This document shows positions 22,522 to 31,826 of a stretch of DNA of 64,000 nt, piece by piece. The stretch lies in the NCBI GenBank assembly GCA_930367215.1, contig OV884059.1:151898511-151962510 (forward strand), in the 5' to 3' direction. How positions within the stretch are numbered: the first letter of the stretch is position 1; the number at the start of each line of letters is the position of its first letter. The notes under the pieces were generated by a model. It was not told the DNA's origin and searched no databases. It worked only from the letters and a program-made list of their open reading frames with translations. A program made the position numbers and the translations under genes. The DNA comes from Pollenia angustigena. Its lineage: Eukaryota; Arthropoda; Insecta; Diptera; Polleniidae.

Positions 22522-25500
22522 ATGACTCCTGTATATTGCTCAATTTGCTCTTTGAAGCTCAGCTGTCCAAAAATGCTTAAGGTGCATATGGAATTGCATA
22601 GAAATACTTTTAAAAGTTTTGATGCTTACGACTATGAAGTATGTTCGATATGCAATACGTCTATTTCCAAAAAAATGCTTAAGGTGCACATTAACCTCCA
22701 CTGTCCCATTTGCAAGAAACTTTTCATGAGTTCAAGAAAACTCGTTGAACATAAAGAAACTCACGCTACCATCCAATCACCTCCTCTTCAAAGTGCTAAT
22801 GATAAACATTGCAATGAGTGCAATGAATTAATACCGGTAACATCATTTAATGCGCATATAAGAACAAATCGCCATATAAAAAATTGCCAAACAGTTAATA
22901 TTAATAAAACATTAACTGTCAGGAAAAGTAATTTTAAAGGAAGAATTGAAACCTATAGATTGGTGAATGAAAACGACGAAATTTTGTTTCCGGAGGAGTT
23001 CTTTAGAGATGCTAAGGCAGTTGTAATTGAAGAATTAAAAAGATGTGGCATCAAACACACTACATTTAAATTTAACATGGAGTTGTTATGTGAATATATG
23101 AAATTGGTGAATGATGAAATTCAATTGGCATCAATTGTGCATATTTCTAAAATGATGTTAATAACGCTTGCTGAGGATATCAGTAAGTCATATGACAAAC
23201 ATGTAGACGAAATATCCACAAAAATGAGTGAATTTCAGGAAAGGGACAGTGGATGGACACTCACTAAAATAAATTATGTAGAAGTGAATGTAAACAAGGT
23301 CAGCATTATAAGAGGATCCCAATTTATACCATTACCAAAGAGAATTAGCAATATTAAAGGTGCATGTATAAATATTGAAAATAAAGATGTTTTTTGCTTT
23401 AAATGGTGCTTAATTGCAGCACTTCGTAAAGACTTAAGCAATAAACAAAGAAAAAACTGCAATTCATATAGCATTAACATCTATAGTAATAAAATTGCTC
23501 TGGGCGAATGTGATCTTAATTTTAAGGGATTGGAGTTTCCTATGCCTTTGAAGTCAATAAAAAAGTTTGAAAAACAAAACGAGTTAAGTGTAAATGTATT
23601 TGGGTATAATGGTGAGTCAATCGTTGGACCATATTATATAACGATTGAGGAAAAAACCATCCACATAAATTTACTGCTTTTGCATTCCGATGAAAAGTTT
23701 CACTATGTTCTCATAAATGATATTTCCAAGTAAGTTTTTCTTTACATTAATAAATATACATACGAATGTATATACTTATTTGTTTCTAAATCGAATAAAA
23801 AATTCTTTTATTTATTGTAGACTAATTCGATCCAGTATTACCTCACATAAAAGCAAAATTTATGTCTGTAATACGTGTTTATACCATACACATGATGAGA
23901 CAGTTTCCAAAAATCATAAAAATGTGTGTGGAAAGAAGATTTCAAAGATGCCTAATCCCGAAGATGCATATATATCGTTTGTAAACCATCAGAAGCAAGT
24001 GGATGTTCCGTTCGTGATCTATGCTGATTTTGAGTCAATTTTGGAAAAATTAGATGAAAGTGTGAGTTACAAAACAACAAATATTCAAAAGCACATTCCA
24101 TGTGCTTTTAATTATTATATTAAATGTAGTTTTAAGGAGATTAAATCTGACAGATACTATTTAGGGAAAAATGCATCTAAAGTCTTTGTTGACAAAATTG
24201 TCAAAGATGCAACAGATATTTACCATCAGTATCTCTCCAAAGTAGAGAAAGTGTTAATGAAAGTAAATGATATTGAGGTTTTTAATAAATCAACAAATTG
24301 CCACATTTGTAAAAAACTTCTTTATAATGATAAAGTTAGAGACCACTGTCATCTCACTGGTAATTTTCGAGGAGCTGCTCATAATGAGTGTAATTTAAAA
24401 TACAAAAATCCCAATTTTATACCAGTGATCTTCCATAATCTTTCTGCTTATGACATGCATCTTTTCTTTAAAGAGCTGTCAACAATAAAAAATGCGACAA
24501 TAAAAGTTATTCCTTTGAATAAAGAGCGTTATATTTCATTATCTGTTTATATTAAAATAGATAAAAATCGGGGATTTGAAATTAGGTTTTTAGATTCAAT
24601 AAGATTTATGTCTTCTAGCTTAGATTCCTTAGCTAAAAATCTTGACATTAATGATTTTCGAACAGTTCGAGAACGGTTTTCTAATGATAATCAATTTAAT
24701 CTAATCAGGAGGAAGGGTGTATTCCCATACTCTTACATGGATTCAATGGAAAGGTTTAATGAAAATCAGCTTCCAAGTAGAGATAATTTTTTCAATATTT
24801 TAAGTAATGAGGAATGCAGTGTAGTCGATTACGAACATGCCAAACAAGTATGGAGTTATTTCAAGTGTAAGAACCTTCTTGACTATACAGAACTCTACCT
24901 TAGATCGGATGTTCTTCTATTAACTGACATTTTTGAAAACTTTAGACAAATATGTAAGAGTATTTATAATTTAGACCCTTGTCAGTACTACACTGCACCT
25001 GGTCTCTCTTGGGATGCAATGCTTAAGACAACTGATGTAACGTTAGAGCTATTTACTGATAGTGAAAAATACCTCTTTATGCAAAATGGAATACGAGGTG
25101 GATTAGTGCAATGCTCAAAAAGATATTCTAAGGCAAACCATAAATATATGGAAAACTTTGATGAGAAAAAAGCATCAGAGTATTTAATGTATTTAGATGC
25201 TAACAATTTATATGGGTGGGCAATGTCAGAATATCTACCTTATGGAGAATTTGATTGGATGAACACTAAAGATATTGAAAATTTTAGAGTACAAAATATA
25301 TCAGATAACTCAGAATATGGTTATATTTTAGAAGTTGATCTTGAATATCCTGACTCTCTTCATGACCTTCATAATGATCTACCATTTTGTCCACAAAATA
25401 AAACTCCAGGGCAGTCTAAATTTAAAAAATTAATTGCAGATTTGACGCCTAAAGAAAATTACACTATACATTATAGAGTTTTAAAACAATGTATTACCAA

Positions 25501-26449
25501 TGGTCTTGTTTTGAAAAAAGTTCATAGAATTTTAAAATTCAAACAGTCTCCATGGTTAAAAAAATATATTGATTTAAATACGCTGCACAGAACAAATGCA
25601 AAAAATAATTTTGAAAAAGATTTTTTTAAACTGCTTAATAATGCAGTTTATGGAAAAACGATGGAAAGTGTTGATAAAAGAAAAGATATACGTATTGCTA
25701 CAGAGTGGGAAAATAGTAATAAGAACCATTTAGGTTTACGATCATTAATCTCTAAGCCAAATTTTCTAAGTTTGACAAAGTTTAGTGATGATTTGTATGC
25801 AGTAGAGCTGAAAAAAATGGAGCCATGCTACAACAAACCTATATATATTGGATTTTCGGTATTAGAGTTATCCAAATGGAAAATGTATGACTTCCATTAC
25901 AGCTATATGATTCCAAAATTTAAAGAAAATTTGTCCTTAAATTATATGGATACCGATTCATTTATTTATTCAATTATAACAAATGACTTTTATGATGACA
26001 TTCGTTGCGATGTCAGTATAAATTTCGATACGTCAGAATATCCCAAAGACAATCTTTTTAATTTACCACAGCTAAACAAAAAAGTATTGGGAATGATGAA
26101 AGACGAAAATAAGGGAGAAATAATGATTGAATTTGTAGGTTTACGATCAAAAATGTATTCCTTGTCAACTATTAATTCGGAGGACACTAAAAAGTCTAAA
26201 GGCGTCAAAAAATGTGTAATTAAAAAACTAACATTAAATGATTATAAGGAGTGTTTATTTGAACAGAAAATAGTTTCTGATGAAATGATTGTATTTAGAA
26301 CTAAAGCTCATCAATTGTATACACAAAAGTTGCATAAAGTAGTACTTAATCATACGGATGATAAAAGAAATATTATGGAAGATAGAATAAATACTAGAGC
26401 TTGGGGTCACTTTAGAGATAGAATTGAAACTCATATGGAAATTGAATAA
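22522..26449 (+). CDS. protein-primed DNA polymerase B (pPolB), two exons
   Basis: The replicative polymerase of the element, expected to extend from a terminal protein at the inverted repeats. The coding parts are 22522-23729 and 23821-26449, 1,278 residues. The joined frame across a GTAAGT...TTGTAG intron gives an uninterrupted family-typical segment leading into a CxxC...HxxxC zinc-like motif. The N-terminal ~140 residues hold several C-x2-C...H zinc-finger-like units (CSIC, CPIC, CNEC). Exonuclease motif I (YADFES) is near residue 471. An HxHCHLTG...HNxCN finger-like insert precedes it in polymerase space. Pol motif A (LDANNLYGWAM) lies near 861, motif B (NNAVYGKTM) near 1009 and motif C (MDTDS) near 1112. 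All catalytic acidic residues I can check are present, so it looks functional. It is alone on + at the left end and convergent with the - strand cluster. Confidence 0.93.
23730..23820 (+). other. 91 bp intron in the polymerase gene
   Basis: Donor AA|GTAAGT and acceptor TTTATTGTAG|AC. Splicing completes a lysine codon and keeps the frame. Without it, exon 1 ends in a stop two bases past the donor and exon 2 has no sensible start. It carries GT-AG borders and a T-rich 3' end typical of short insect introns. Confidence 0.85.
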
Positions 26450-26730
26450 TAATACTTTTGTTTATTACTATTGAGATAGCAGTGGTTAATGAAAATAAAA
26501 GGCTTTGTTTTTATACTTACTAAAATAAATTTTATTATTTTATATACATATATAAGATTACATCTAAATACATTTATTCTTATACAATAACCATTAAAAT
26601 ATATATATTTATTAATTAGTTTCTTAAAAATAACGTGTATGTTACTGTTTTTAAATTAATAATAATAATTATCTTTAAAGAAAAAAGTTAAAATATAAAA
26701 CTTAAAAATTAAAAAATTGTTGTCCTTATT
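26450..26730. other. convergent intergenic spacer
   Basis: AT-rich gap between the 3' ends of polB (+) and the 156-aa gene (-). AATAAA occurs at 26524-26529 on +, a plausible polyadenylation signal for polB. Confidence 0.5.
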
Positions 26731-27201
26731 TCAAATTAGATTTTCTCTTTCAAGTAAAATAGCATTTTTTAAAGCGCAAACGCCATAGTTGTGATAACTG
26801 CAAAATGTGTTTTCTGGATACTTCTTATTAAGTTCCTTTAAATTTATACATCCAAAATCCTCTATATTTAAAACTTTTTTCTGCAGCATTTTTTCCAACC
26901 ATTGGCTCTTTTCTGTTCCTTTTACATATATTGTAGAATTTTTTAAATTATTTTTTAAAAAATTACAAACACTCTTAAATGATACTACTCCTGTATTCCA
27001 CTTAAGATGATGAAAATATTTTATTAACCAATATGCTTCTTTTTGCTCCTTTTGTGATAAACAATTGAAATCAAAAGGCGGTCTTATAATAAAATTGATA
27101 TATTCCATAGAATTGAAAACAATTGCAACTTCTTTAACGATAAATTTGTTTGATTTTAATTTAAAACCTTGTAAATCAATGAAAACATGTTTACAAGACA
27201 T
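26731..27201 (-). CDS. Polinton accessory protein, 156 aa, RNase H-fold-like?
   Basis: Function not established. The protein opens FIDLQGFK, then KEVAIVF, a WL-KYFHHLKW phrase, VKGTEKSQWLEKML near residue 95, IEDFGC near 113 and a C-terminal C-x2-H...C-x-LKNA region. The opening resembles the start of DEDDh-type exonuclease folds (D-x-E in the first strand), but here the third position is Q, so an active nuclease is doubtful. A C/H pattern at the C-terminus could bind a metal. Its start is only 12 bases after the stop of the major capsid gene, placing it last in the structural-gene run. Similar small proteins accompany insect Polintons as I recall; this was not checked. Confidence 0.6.
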   Translation of the reverse strand: MSCKHVFIDLQGFKLKSNKFIVKEVAIVFNSMEYINFIIRPPFDFNCLSQKEQKEAYWLIKYFHHLKWNTGVVSFKSVCNFLKNNLKNSTIYVKGTEKSQWLEKMLQKKVLNIEDFGCINLKELNKKYPENTFCSYHNYGVCALKNAILLERENLI

Positions 27202-27213
27202 CTTCTTTAGGAT

Positions 27214-28404
27214 TTATAAAATTTTTCGAACTTGTCCCTTTAATGGTATATATTCAATAATACGATCGTGAATGAGAATACAATAAGCTGATGTGTTTGC
27301 TGGAACATTAGTAGCTGTTTCAAATTCAATTTTTATATCAATTGGTCCGCTGACAATAGATTCATTTTGATAACTAACATCTACTACTATTATTGGAGAA
27401 TAATTTTTAAACTCTTGAGATGTGAGAAGCGGCTGGGAGTCTCGCATATAGTAGTTTTCTTGAAACCTTAGATACATATCATATAGAATTGCATAACGTT
27501 CATTCTGAAACTTTATGTTAAGGTCATCATATGGATAAGACTCTGAATTTAAATGTACTTTTAAATTAGTCAGATCGCAGTGTATAAATTTCTTTTCATG
27601 TTGGAATGCAATCAAAACAAAACGAGGGCGTTCTCTATTCGCTGCCAGCTTAACATTCCACACATGATTAGAAGACATATTTAGTTGTGGATTTATATGA
27701 CAATCCCAACTTCTAAATGCAATTGGTATTGAAGTACCACTGTTTATTATTTTTATCATATTTAATTTACAAAAATCTGATAGTTGTACATGGGGAATTC
27801 TCCACGATATACTTGAAATTGTTAATTTAGCCTTTTCGGTAGAAACAGTTGAATAAACAAGATTCTCATCATTTTTATTACGTAATAGAATCAATTCATG
27901 TTTTGCATTCAATAATATTTTGTTATAGTCTTCAGCGAATCCCAAAAACAATTTCAGTGGTACATAAAAATTAAAATATCCATTTACGAGATCAATGTCA
28001 TCAATTTTATTCCATCCAGCATTTTGCATTCCATTACTATCTATTGGTGATAATGAAACCAAATTTTTAATAGTACTTGATGTTCCTAAATGTCTTGTTT
28101 GATCAATTTCAACACCATTTACTTCGTAACGGATTTCATCAAATAGATGTGCTACAAAATTATTTTTTAATTTAATGTTGGCTGCAGAAGATACTAATTT
28201 TGAATTGCTATCATCTTTAACAAATCCTTCTACATATATAAAACTTTCCGATGGCAAAACATACAAGTCTTGATTTTGTATTGTTATACGAATTTCATCG
28301 TTATTATTGTAAGATTGTAAATATGGGGTATACGTATGGTAGGCCTTTTTAATTATATTTTCATCGGACAAAGGTTTATCCAGAACATCTATTATTGAAC
28401 TCAT
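27214..28404 (-). CDS. major capsid protein, double jelly-roll
   Basis: Predicted to build the trimeric hexon-like capsomer. The 396-residue protein has the features of Polinton double-jelly-roll capsids: a short polar N-terminus, a first barrel beginning around NDEIRITIQNQDLYVLPSES (residues ~36-55), an FLF/HLFDEIRYEVNGVEID segment near 90, LLGFAEDY near 155, then a second barrel including ISWRIPHVQLSDF near 205, RPRFVLIAFQ near 264 and a C-terminal VDVSYQNE segment. There is no signal peptide or membrane helix. Its ATG overlaps the stop of the 55-aa ORF in an ATGA junction. Assignment rests on family resemblance; residue-level fold prediction was not done. Confidence 0.85.
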   Translation of the reverse strand: MSSIIDVLDKPLSDENIIKKAYHTYTPYLQSYNNNDEIRITIQNQDLYVLPSESFIYVEGFVKDDSNSKLVSSAANIKLKNNFVAHLFDEIRYEVNGVEIDQTRHLGTSSTIKNLVSLSPIDSNGMQNAGWNKIDDIDLVNGYFNFYVPLKLFLGFAEDYNKILLNAKHELILLRNKNDENLVYSTVSTEKAKLTISSISWRIPHVQLSDFCKLNMIKIINSGTSIPIAFRSWDCHINPQLNMSSNHVWNVKLAANRERPRFVLIAFQHEKKFIHCDLTNLKVHLNSESYPYDDLNIKFQNERYAILYDMYLRFQENYYMRDSQPLLTSQEFKNYSPIIVVDVSYQNESIVSGPIDIKIEFETATNVPANTSAYCILIHDRIIEYIPLKGQVRKIL

Positions 28405-28568
28405 GGTTTCTTCAATTTTAAATTTAATGATTTTAGAAATTCTTTATTTGAGTGCGTTAAATTTATATTTTTTAATGAATTCTTTGAATTTAATTTATTT
28501 TTCAATATTTTGTTAGAAGAAGAGTTTAATACTTTGTTTTTAGATATATTCTTCTTGTAAATTATCAT
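28401..28568 (-). CDS. 55-residue lysine/asparagine-rich ORF between penton and capsid genes
   Basis: A small ORF linked to both neighbours by overlapping stop and start codons. Its ATG shares one base with the TAA of the penton gene (TAATG), and its TGA overlaps the ATG of the major capsid gene (ATGA). The product has about 15 Lys and many Asn, Ser and Leu, almost no acidic residues and no Cys, so it is strongly basic. Such a peptide could bind DNA or RNA or act as a small capsid or core protein. No family was recognised. The exact stop/start fits on both sides are the main argument that it is real. AT-rich composition alone would also enrich Lys and Asn codons. Confidence 0.65.
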   Translation of the reverse strand: MIIYKKNISKNKVLNSSSNKILKNKLNSKNSLKNINLTHSNKEFLKSLNLKLKKP

Positions 28569-29254
28569 TACTTTGTTGGTCTTAAATGTAATCGAATTGT
28601 AATTTCCTCTCCTCGGAAATTAAGTAAATCACCGTCTTGATCAACCACTCGCAGAGTAATGGAGCTTATCTCTCGACAGTTGATTGGTAAATAAATTAGA
28701 TTCCTAGGAATCTCATCTATTTTATAGCCAGGTGGGACGTTAATGGCAAACTCATGCAAAGTATGTGCTTGGGAGTTATTCATGTATGTGTTGACAGCTA
28801 TATTACTCTCAATTCGTAAAAGATTTACTTTAAAAATATTAACTGGTAGATCTGAGTAATGCTCTTTATTAGGTAATAGAATATTTTCTTTAAATCCCAA
28901 AAGCTTCCCAATTGTATTTTTCTTATTAAAGTATATTGGATCATTAGAGTTTTTTATTTTAACTTGCATCGTATTATTATTAGCTTCAATATTAATTTTA
29001 TTTTGAGGACTATATCGTTGATATTGTTCTTTAATATAATCAACTATATCGTTTAGTTCATAAGATCCAATCGGAATTTCAATTACTTGTTCGCCAATAT
29101 GAAACATATTATTATAAACATCTACATTTGGAATACTATTGTATGAATGAAAATCTGTAAGTGCACACTCATATTTTCCGTCCAACTCAATTGGAGGAAA
29201 ATAGTTAGCCGTCAACTCAGTTGAATTAGAGCTTAAAGTGAGAGTTATTGACAT
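28568..29254 (-). CDS. minor capsid protein (penton-like single jelly-roll)
   Basis: Likely occupies the capsid five-fold vertices. The 228-residue protein begins with a short beta-strand-rich segment (MSITLTLSSNSTEL), then ALTDFHSYNSIPNVD near residue 33, an IEIPIGSYELNDIVDYI segment near 60 typical of this family, GKLLGF near 116, and a proline-bounded C-terminal strand region ending RLHLRPTK. The length fits Polinton penton proteins. It lies upstream of the 55-aa ORF and the major capsid gene on the same strand. Upstream on the same strand is the integrase, separated by an AT-rich gap (29255-29407). Confidence 0.8.
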   Translation of the reverse strand: MSITLTLSSNSTELTANYFPPIELDGKYECALTDFHSYNSIPNVDVYNNMFHIGEQVIEIPIGSYELNDIVDYIKEQYQRYSPQNKINIEANNNTMQVKIKNSNDPIYFNKKNTIGKLLGFKENILLPNKEHYSDLPVNIFKVNLLRIESNIAVNTYMNNSQAHTLHEFAINVPPGYKIDEIPRNLIYLPINCREISSITLRVVDQDGDLLNFRGEEITIRLHLRPTK

Positions 29255-29407
29255 TTCGACTGTTGAATTGCAAATAAAGTAAAAAACATAATATTATTTA
29301 TTTAAAAATAATTTATTTACATATATTTTTTTGTTCTTTTCTTATTTAATAATAACAATACATTAACTCTTACATTCTATTATTATAATTATATCTACTC
29401 TTACAAA

Positions 29408-30331
29408 CTACAATATATCAATCTTATTAATCCAAGAATTGTGTTGATTAGAAAATCCCAACCATTTTACATATGCCATGTCTCCTTTAGTTTTAAGAAT
29501 TTTTTCAACAAGGTATGTATCAGGAAATCGAGTTTTTGAAAGTTCATCATCATAGAAACCACCTTCAATTGGATTTCCTTGATAGTCATCTAGTATGTAT
29601 GTTGCAGGATACGTATTTTTTACTGTTTTAATTTTAAAAATTTCTGTAGTCCAATTGGGAGTGTAACCTTTTTCAAAAATGTGTTTATATTTGCTTATGC
29701 GTACATAATCTCCAACATTAAATTTAGATTTTTTAAATATTTTTAAATGATTGTAAACGGTTTGCAATAATTTCATTTCGTTTCCAGAATTAACGTCAAT
29801 TGGTGCCATTTTAATGGTGCGATGAACTTTTCTATTATATTTATTAATTAGATCTTTGTAAATATCAAGCCAATAATATGAACCATTAAAACTAAATTCT
29901 TTCCACATCATTCCTTTTAGAGTTCGATTAAATCGTTCTACTATTGAGGCTTTCATTATACTAAATGTTGAGTAGTGATTTATATTATGGTTGTGCATGA
30001 GGATATTAAATTGTTTATTGAAAAATTCTTTACCATCATCAGTCTGCAAGTTTTTGGGAACTCGACCTAATTTTAAAATACTTTTCATTGCTTGAAATAC
30101 TTCAGTTGCTGTTTTTGTTTTAAGTGCAACACCCCATGCAAACTTGGAAAAAGTATCAATGATCGTTAACAAATATCGATATTTTTTATTATATGTAGAA
30201 TAATTCCCCATTTCAACTAAATCAGCTTGCCAGAGATCATCTATGCCTTTCATTACAACTCTTCGACGTATAAAATTTTTTCGGGCTGGTTTATGAAGTT
30301 CATTTACTAAGTCTCTTTTTGTTGAATACAT
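29408..30331 (-). CDS. retrovirus-type integrase with C-terminal chromodomain
   Basis: Catalyses insertion of the linear element and creates the 6 bp duplication. The DDE core is visible: D37 in WQADLVEM, D98 in QTDDGKEF and E132 in KASIVERFNRTLK. A following VGDYVRISKYK segment (about 206-216) is an SH3-like DNA-binding part. The last ~45 residues (YLVEKILK...AYVKWLGF...SWINKIDI) match a chromodomain, which in related integrases reads histone marks and may bias target choice. An N-terminal HHCC zinc domain is not seen, although the start at 30331 has an ATG and the protein is otherwise full length for the class (307 aa). It stands 24 bases downstream of the coiled-coil gene. Confidence 0.92.
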   Translation of the reverse strand: MYSTKRDLVNELHKPARKNFIRRRVVMKGIDDLWQADLVEMGNYSTYNKKYRYLLTIIDTFSKFAWGVALKTKTATEVFQAMKSILKLGRVPKNLQTDDGKEFFNKQFNILMHNHNINHYSTFSIMKASIVERFNRTLKGMMWKEFSFNGSYYWLDIYKDLINKYNRKVHRTIKMAPIDVNSGNEMKLLQTVYNHLKIFKKSKFNVGDYVRISKYKHIFEKGYTPNWTTEIFKIKTVKNTYPATYILDDYQGNPIEGGFYDDELSKTRFPDTYLVEKILKTKGDMAYVKWLGFSNQHNSWINKIDIL

Positions 30332-30355
30332 AATTATTAAGTAAGTCCTCTTTAC

Positions 30356-30724
30356 TTAAGGGAATATTGTTATCTCCTGTTCTTTATTTTTAATATCAAG
30401 CCTGTTATATAGTTTCTGATTTAAGATTTTGAGTCTTCTTTCAAAATCTTTTTTCATTTTCTCTATTATTTGATAAACTTCATTAATATTCTTGTTTAAT
30501 TGATCCATTACCTCCTTCTGTGTTTTTTCAATTTGAGATTGCAAAAACATTTTATTGACACCATCGTTTTCTTCCAAAGCATTCGACATATGTTTGATTC
30601 TTTTGTTTTGAACATCAATGTTGTTATCTGTATCCATAAAGAACCCAAGCAATTTAGGCGCATTTTTCATAGAAATTATGCCACTTGTATCGTTAATATA
30701 GTGACCAAATTTGTCGACAGACAT
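30356..30724 (-). CDS. Polinton coiled-coil protein, 122 aa
   Basis: Function unknown. The N-terminal ~35 residues include MSVDKFGHYIND and a hydrophobic patch. Residues ~55-110 are a heptad-like, Lys/Glu/Gln-rich helix likely to form a coiled coil. Proteins beginning MSVDKFG are, as I recall, a recurrent companion of insect Polintons, possibly a structural fibre or scaffold component (inference). It lies between the DUF8207-like gene (21 bases upstream) and the integrase on one strand, consistent with co-transcription. Confidence 0.65.
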   Translation of the reverse strand: MSVDKFGHYINDTSGIISMKNAPKLLGFFMDTDNNIDVQNKRIKHMSNALEENDGVNKMFLQSQIEKTQKEVMDQLNKNINEVYQIIEKMKKDFERRLKILNQKLYNRLDIKNKEQEITIFP

Positions 30725-30745
30725 TACTTAATGTTAATTTTATAG

Positions 30746-31729
30746 TTATTCAATAATGTTAGCTTCGTATAATTCTTCAATAATAGAAACAATTTCGTTA
30801 TTATGATTGCTGTGGCCTGCAGCTTGTGATGCGAGCAGGAGTCTAAGTCGTTCTATCAACTCATTTGGATCATCCCAGTATATATAGTTGGGTTTATTTG
30901 GATTTAAATTCATTAACCCACTTCCAATATAATTTTCATTTGTTGTTTTTATTGTATCAGATGAAGTGGGAGATTGAGGTGTTTTGGTAGATGGATTTTT
31001 AGGTTTAATCAATTTTCTGATAATGTTCTTGTATTTATATGCTCTTGTACCCCTTATATGACCATCTGAGCTATAACCTATTTTATAGGCATTTGTATTA
31101 TTTAATATTTTTTTATAAATATCTAACTCAGATTTATCATAGTTTTTTGGTATTTTTTGAAACATTAATGAAAATAAACCTGGAGTGAGTGCCCATATTT
31201 GGTTTCCAACTTGAATCTTATCTTCATTAAATTGAATGTTACTATCACCAAATTTCCATTCATTATTTGAATCTTTATGTACTCCATATAGTGTGTCTAA
31301 CTCATTTCTTTTTTCTAAATATAACAAATCATTAAAATTTATATGATTATTTGGATTTTCTGTTTCTGGTTGAGAATAAAAATCATCATCATCATCATCA
31401 TCATCATTATAATCTTCAGAGTTACTTGCAGCAGTAGATAATATATTTTTTTCTGGTTTTATAATTGGAATATAAGAATCTGTTTTAAATTGTTCTTGTT
31501 GCTTTGATTCATTTTTAATTTTATTCTTTTCAATTTTTAAATTTACTTTGGTATTTTTCGAACTATTAATGAAATTTTTCAGGGGTTCTGTTATGGGTTT
31601 AAATGTATCTTTAAGTTGTTCACGAGTATCAGCTTCACCAATTTTTATACTGCGAAATTTCTTTTTTAAAACATTTCTTCTCTTTATCAACTCTTTTAAA
31701 ACTTTTTCATTAATTTTTTTATCGGACAT
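30746..31729 (-). CDS. DUF8207-like Polinton protein, 327 aa
   Basis: The N-terminal ~60 residues are a Lys/Arg-rich helix. Residues ~60-125 are low complexity, with an uninterrupted Asp run near 110-117. Residues ~137-235 form the conserved block (LDTLYGVHKD, WALTPGLFSLMF, GTRAYKYKNIIRKLI) that I associate with DUF8207 proteins of insect Polintons. The C-terminus (YIYWDDPNELIERLRLLLASQAAGHS...IIEEL) is also typical and helical. Role unknown; a core or virion protein is plausible. The frame stays open upstream of the chosen ATG to a TAG near 31821, but without another ATG. Confidence 0.7.
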   Translation of the reverse strand: MSDKKINEKVLKELIKRRNVLKKKFRSIKIGEADTREQLKDTFKPITEPLKNFINSSKNTKVNLKIEKNKIKNESKQQEQFKTDSYIPIIKPEKNILSTAASNSEDYNDDDDDDDDFYSQPETENPNNHINFNDLLYLEKRNELDTLYGVHKDSNNEWKFGDSNIQFNEDKIQVGNQIWALTPGLFSLMFQKIPKNYDKSELDIYKKILNNTNAYKIGYSSDGHIRGTRAYKYKNIIRKLIKPKNPSTKTPQSPTSSDTIKTTNENYIGSGLMNLNPNKPNYIYWDDPNELIERLRLLLASQAAGHSNHNNEIVSIIEELYEANIIE

Positions 31730-31826
31730 CAGATCAGCTATTCGTTGGTTAACAATGCGTTTTATTGTTGTAATATCTTTAAAGGTTGATGTTATACTAA
31801 TAATCGTATAAAATATATTCTATAAT

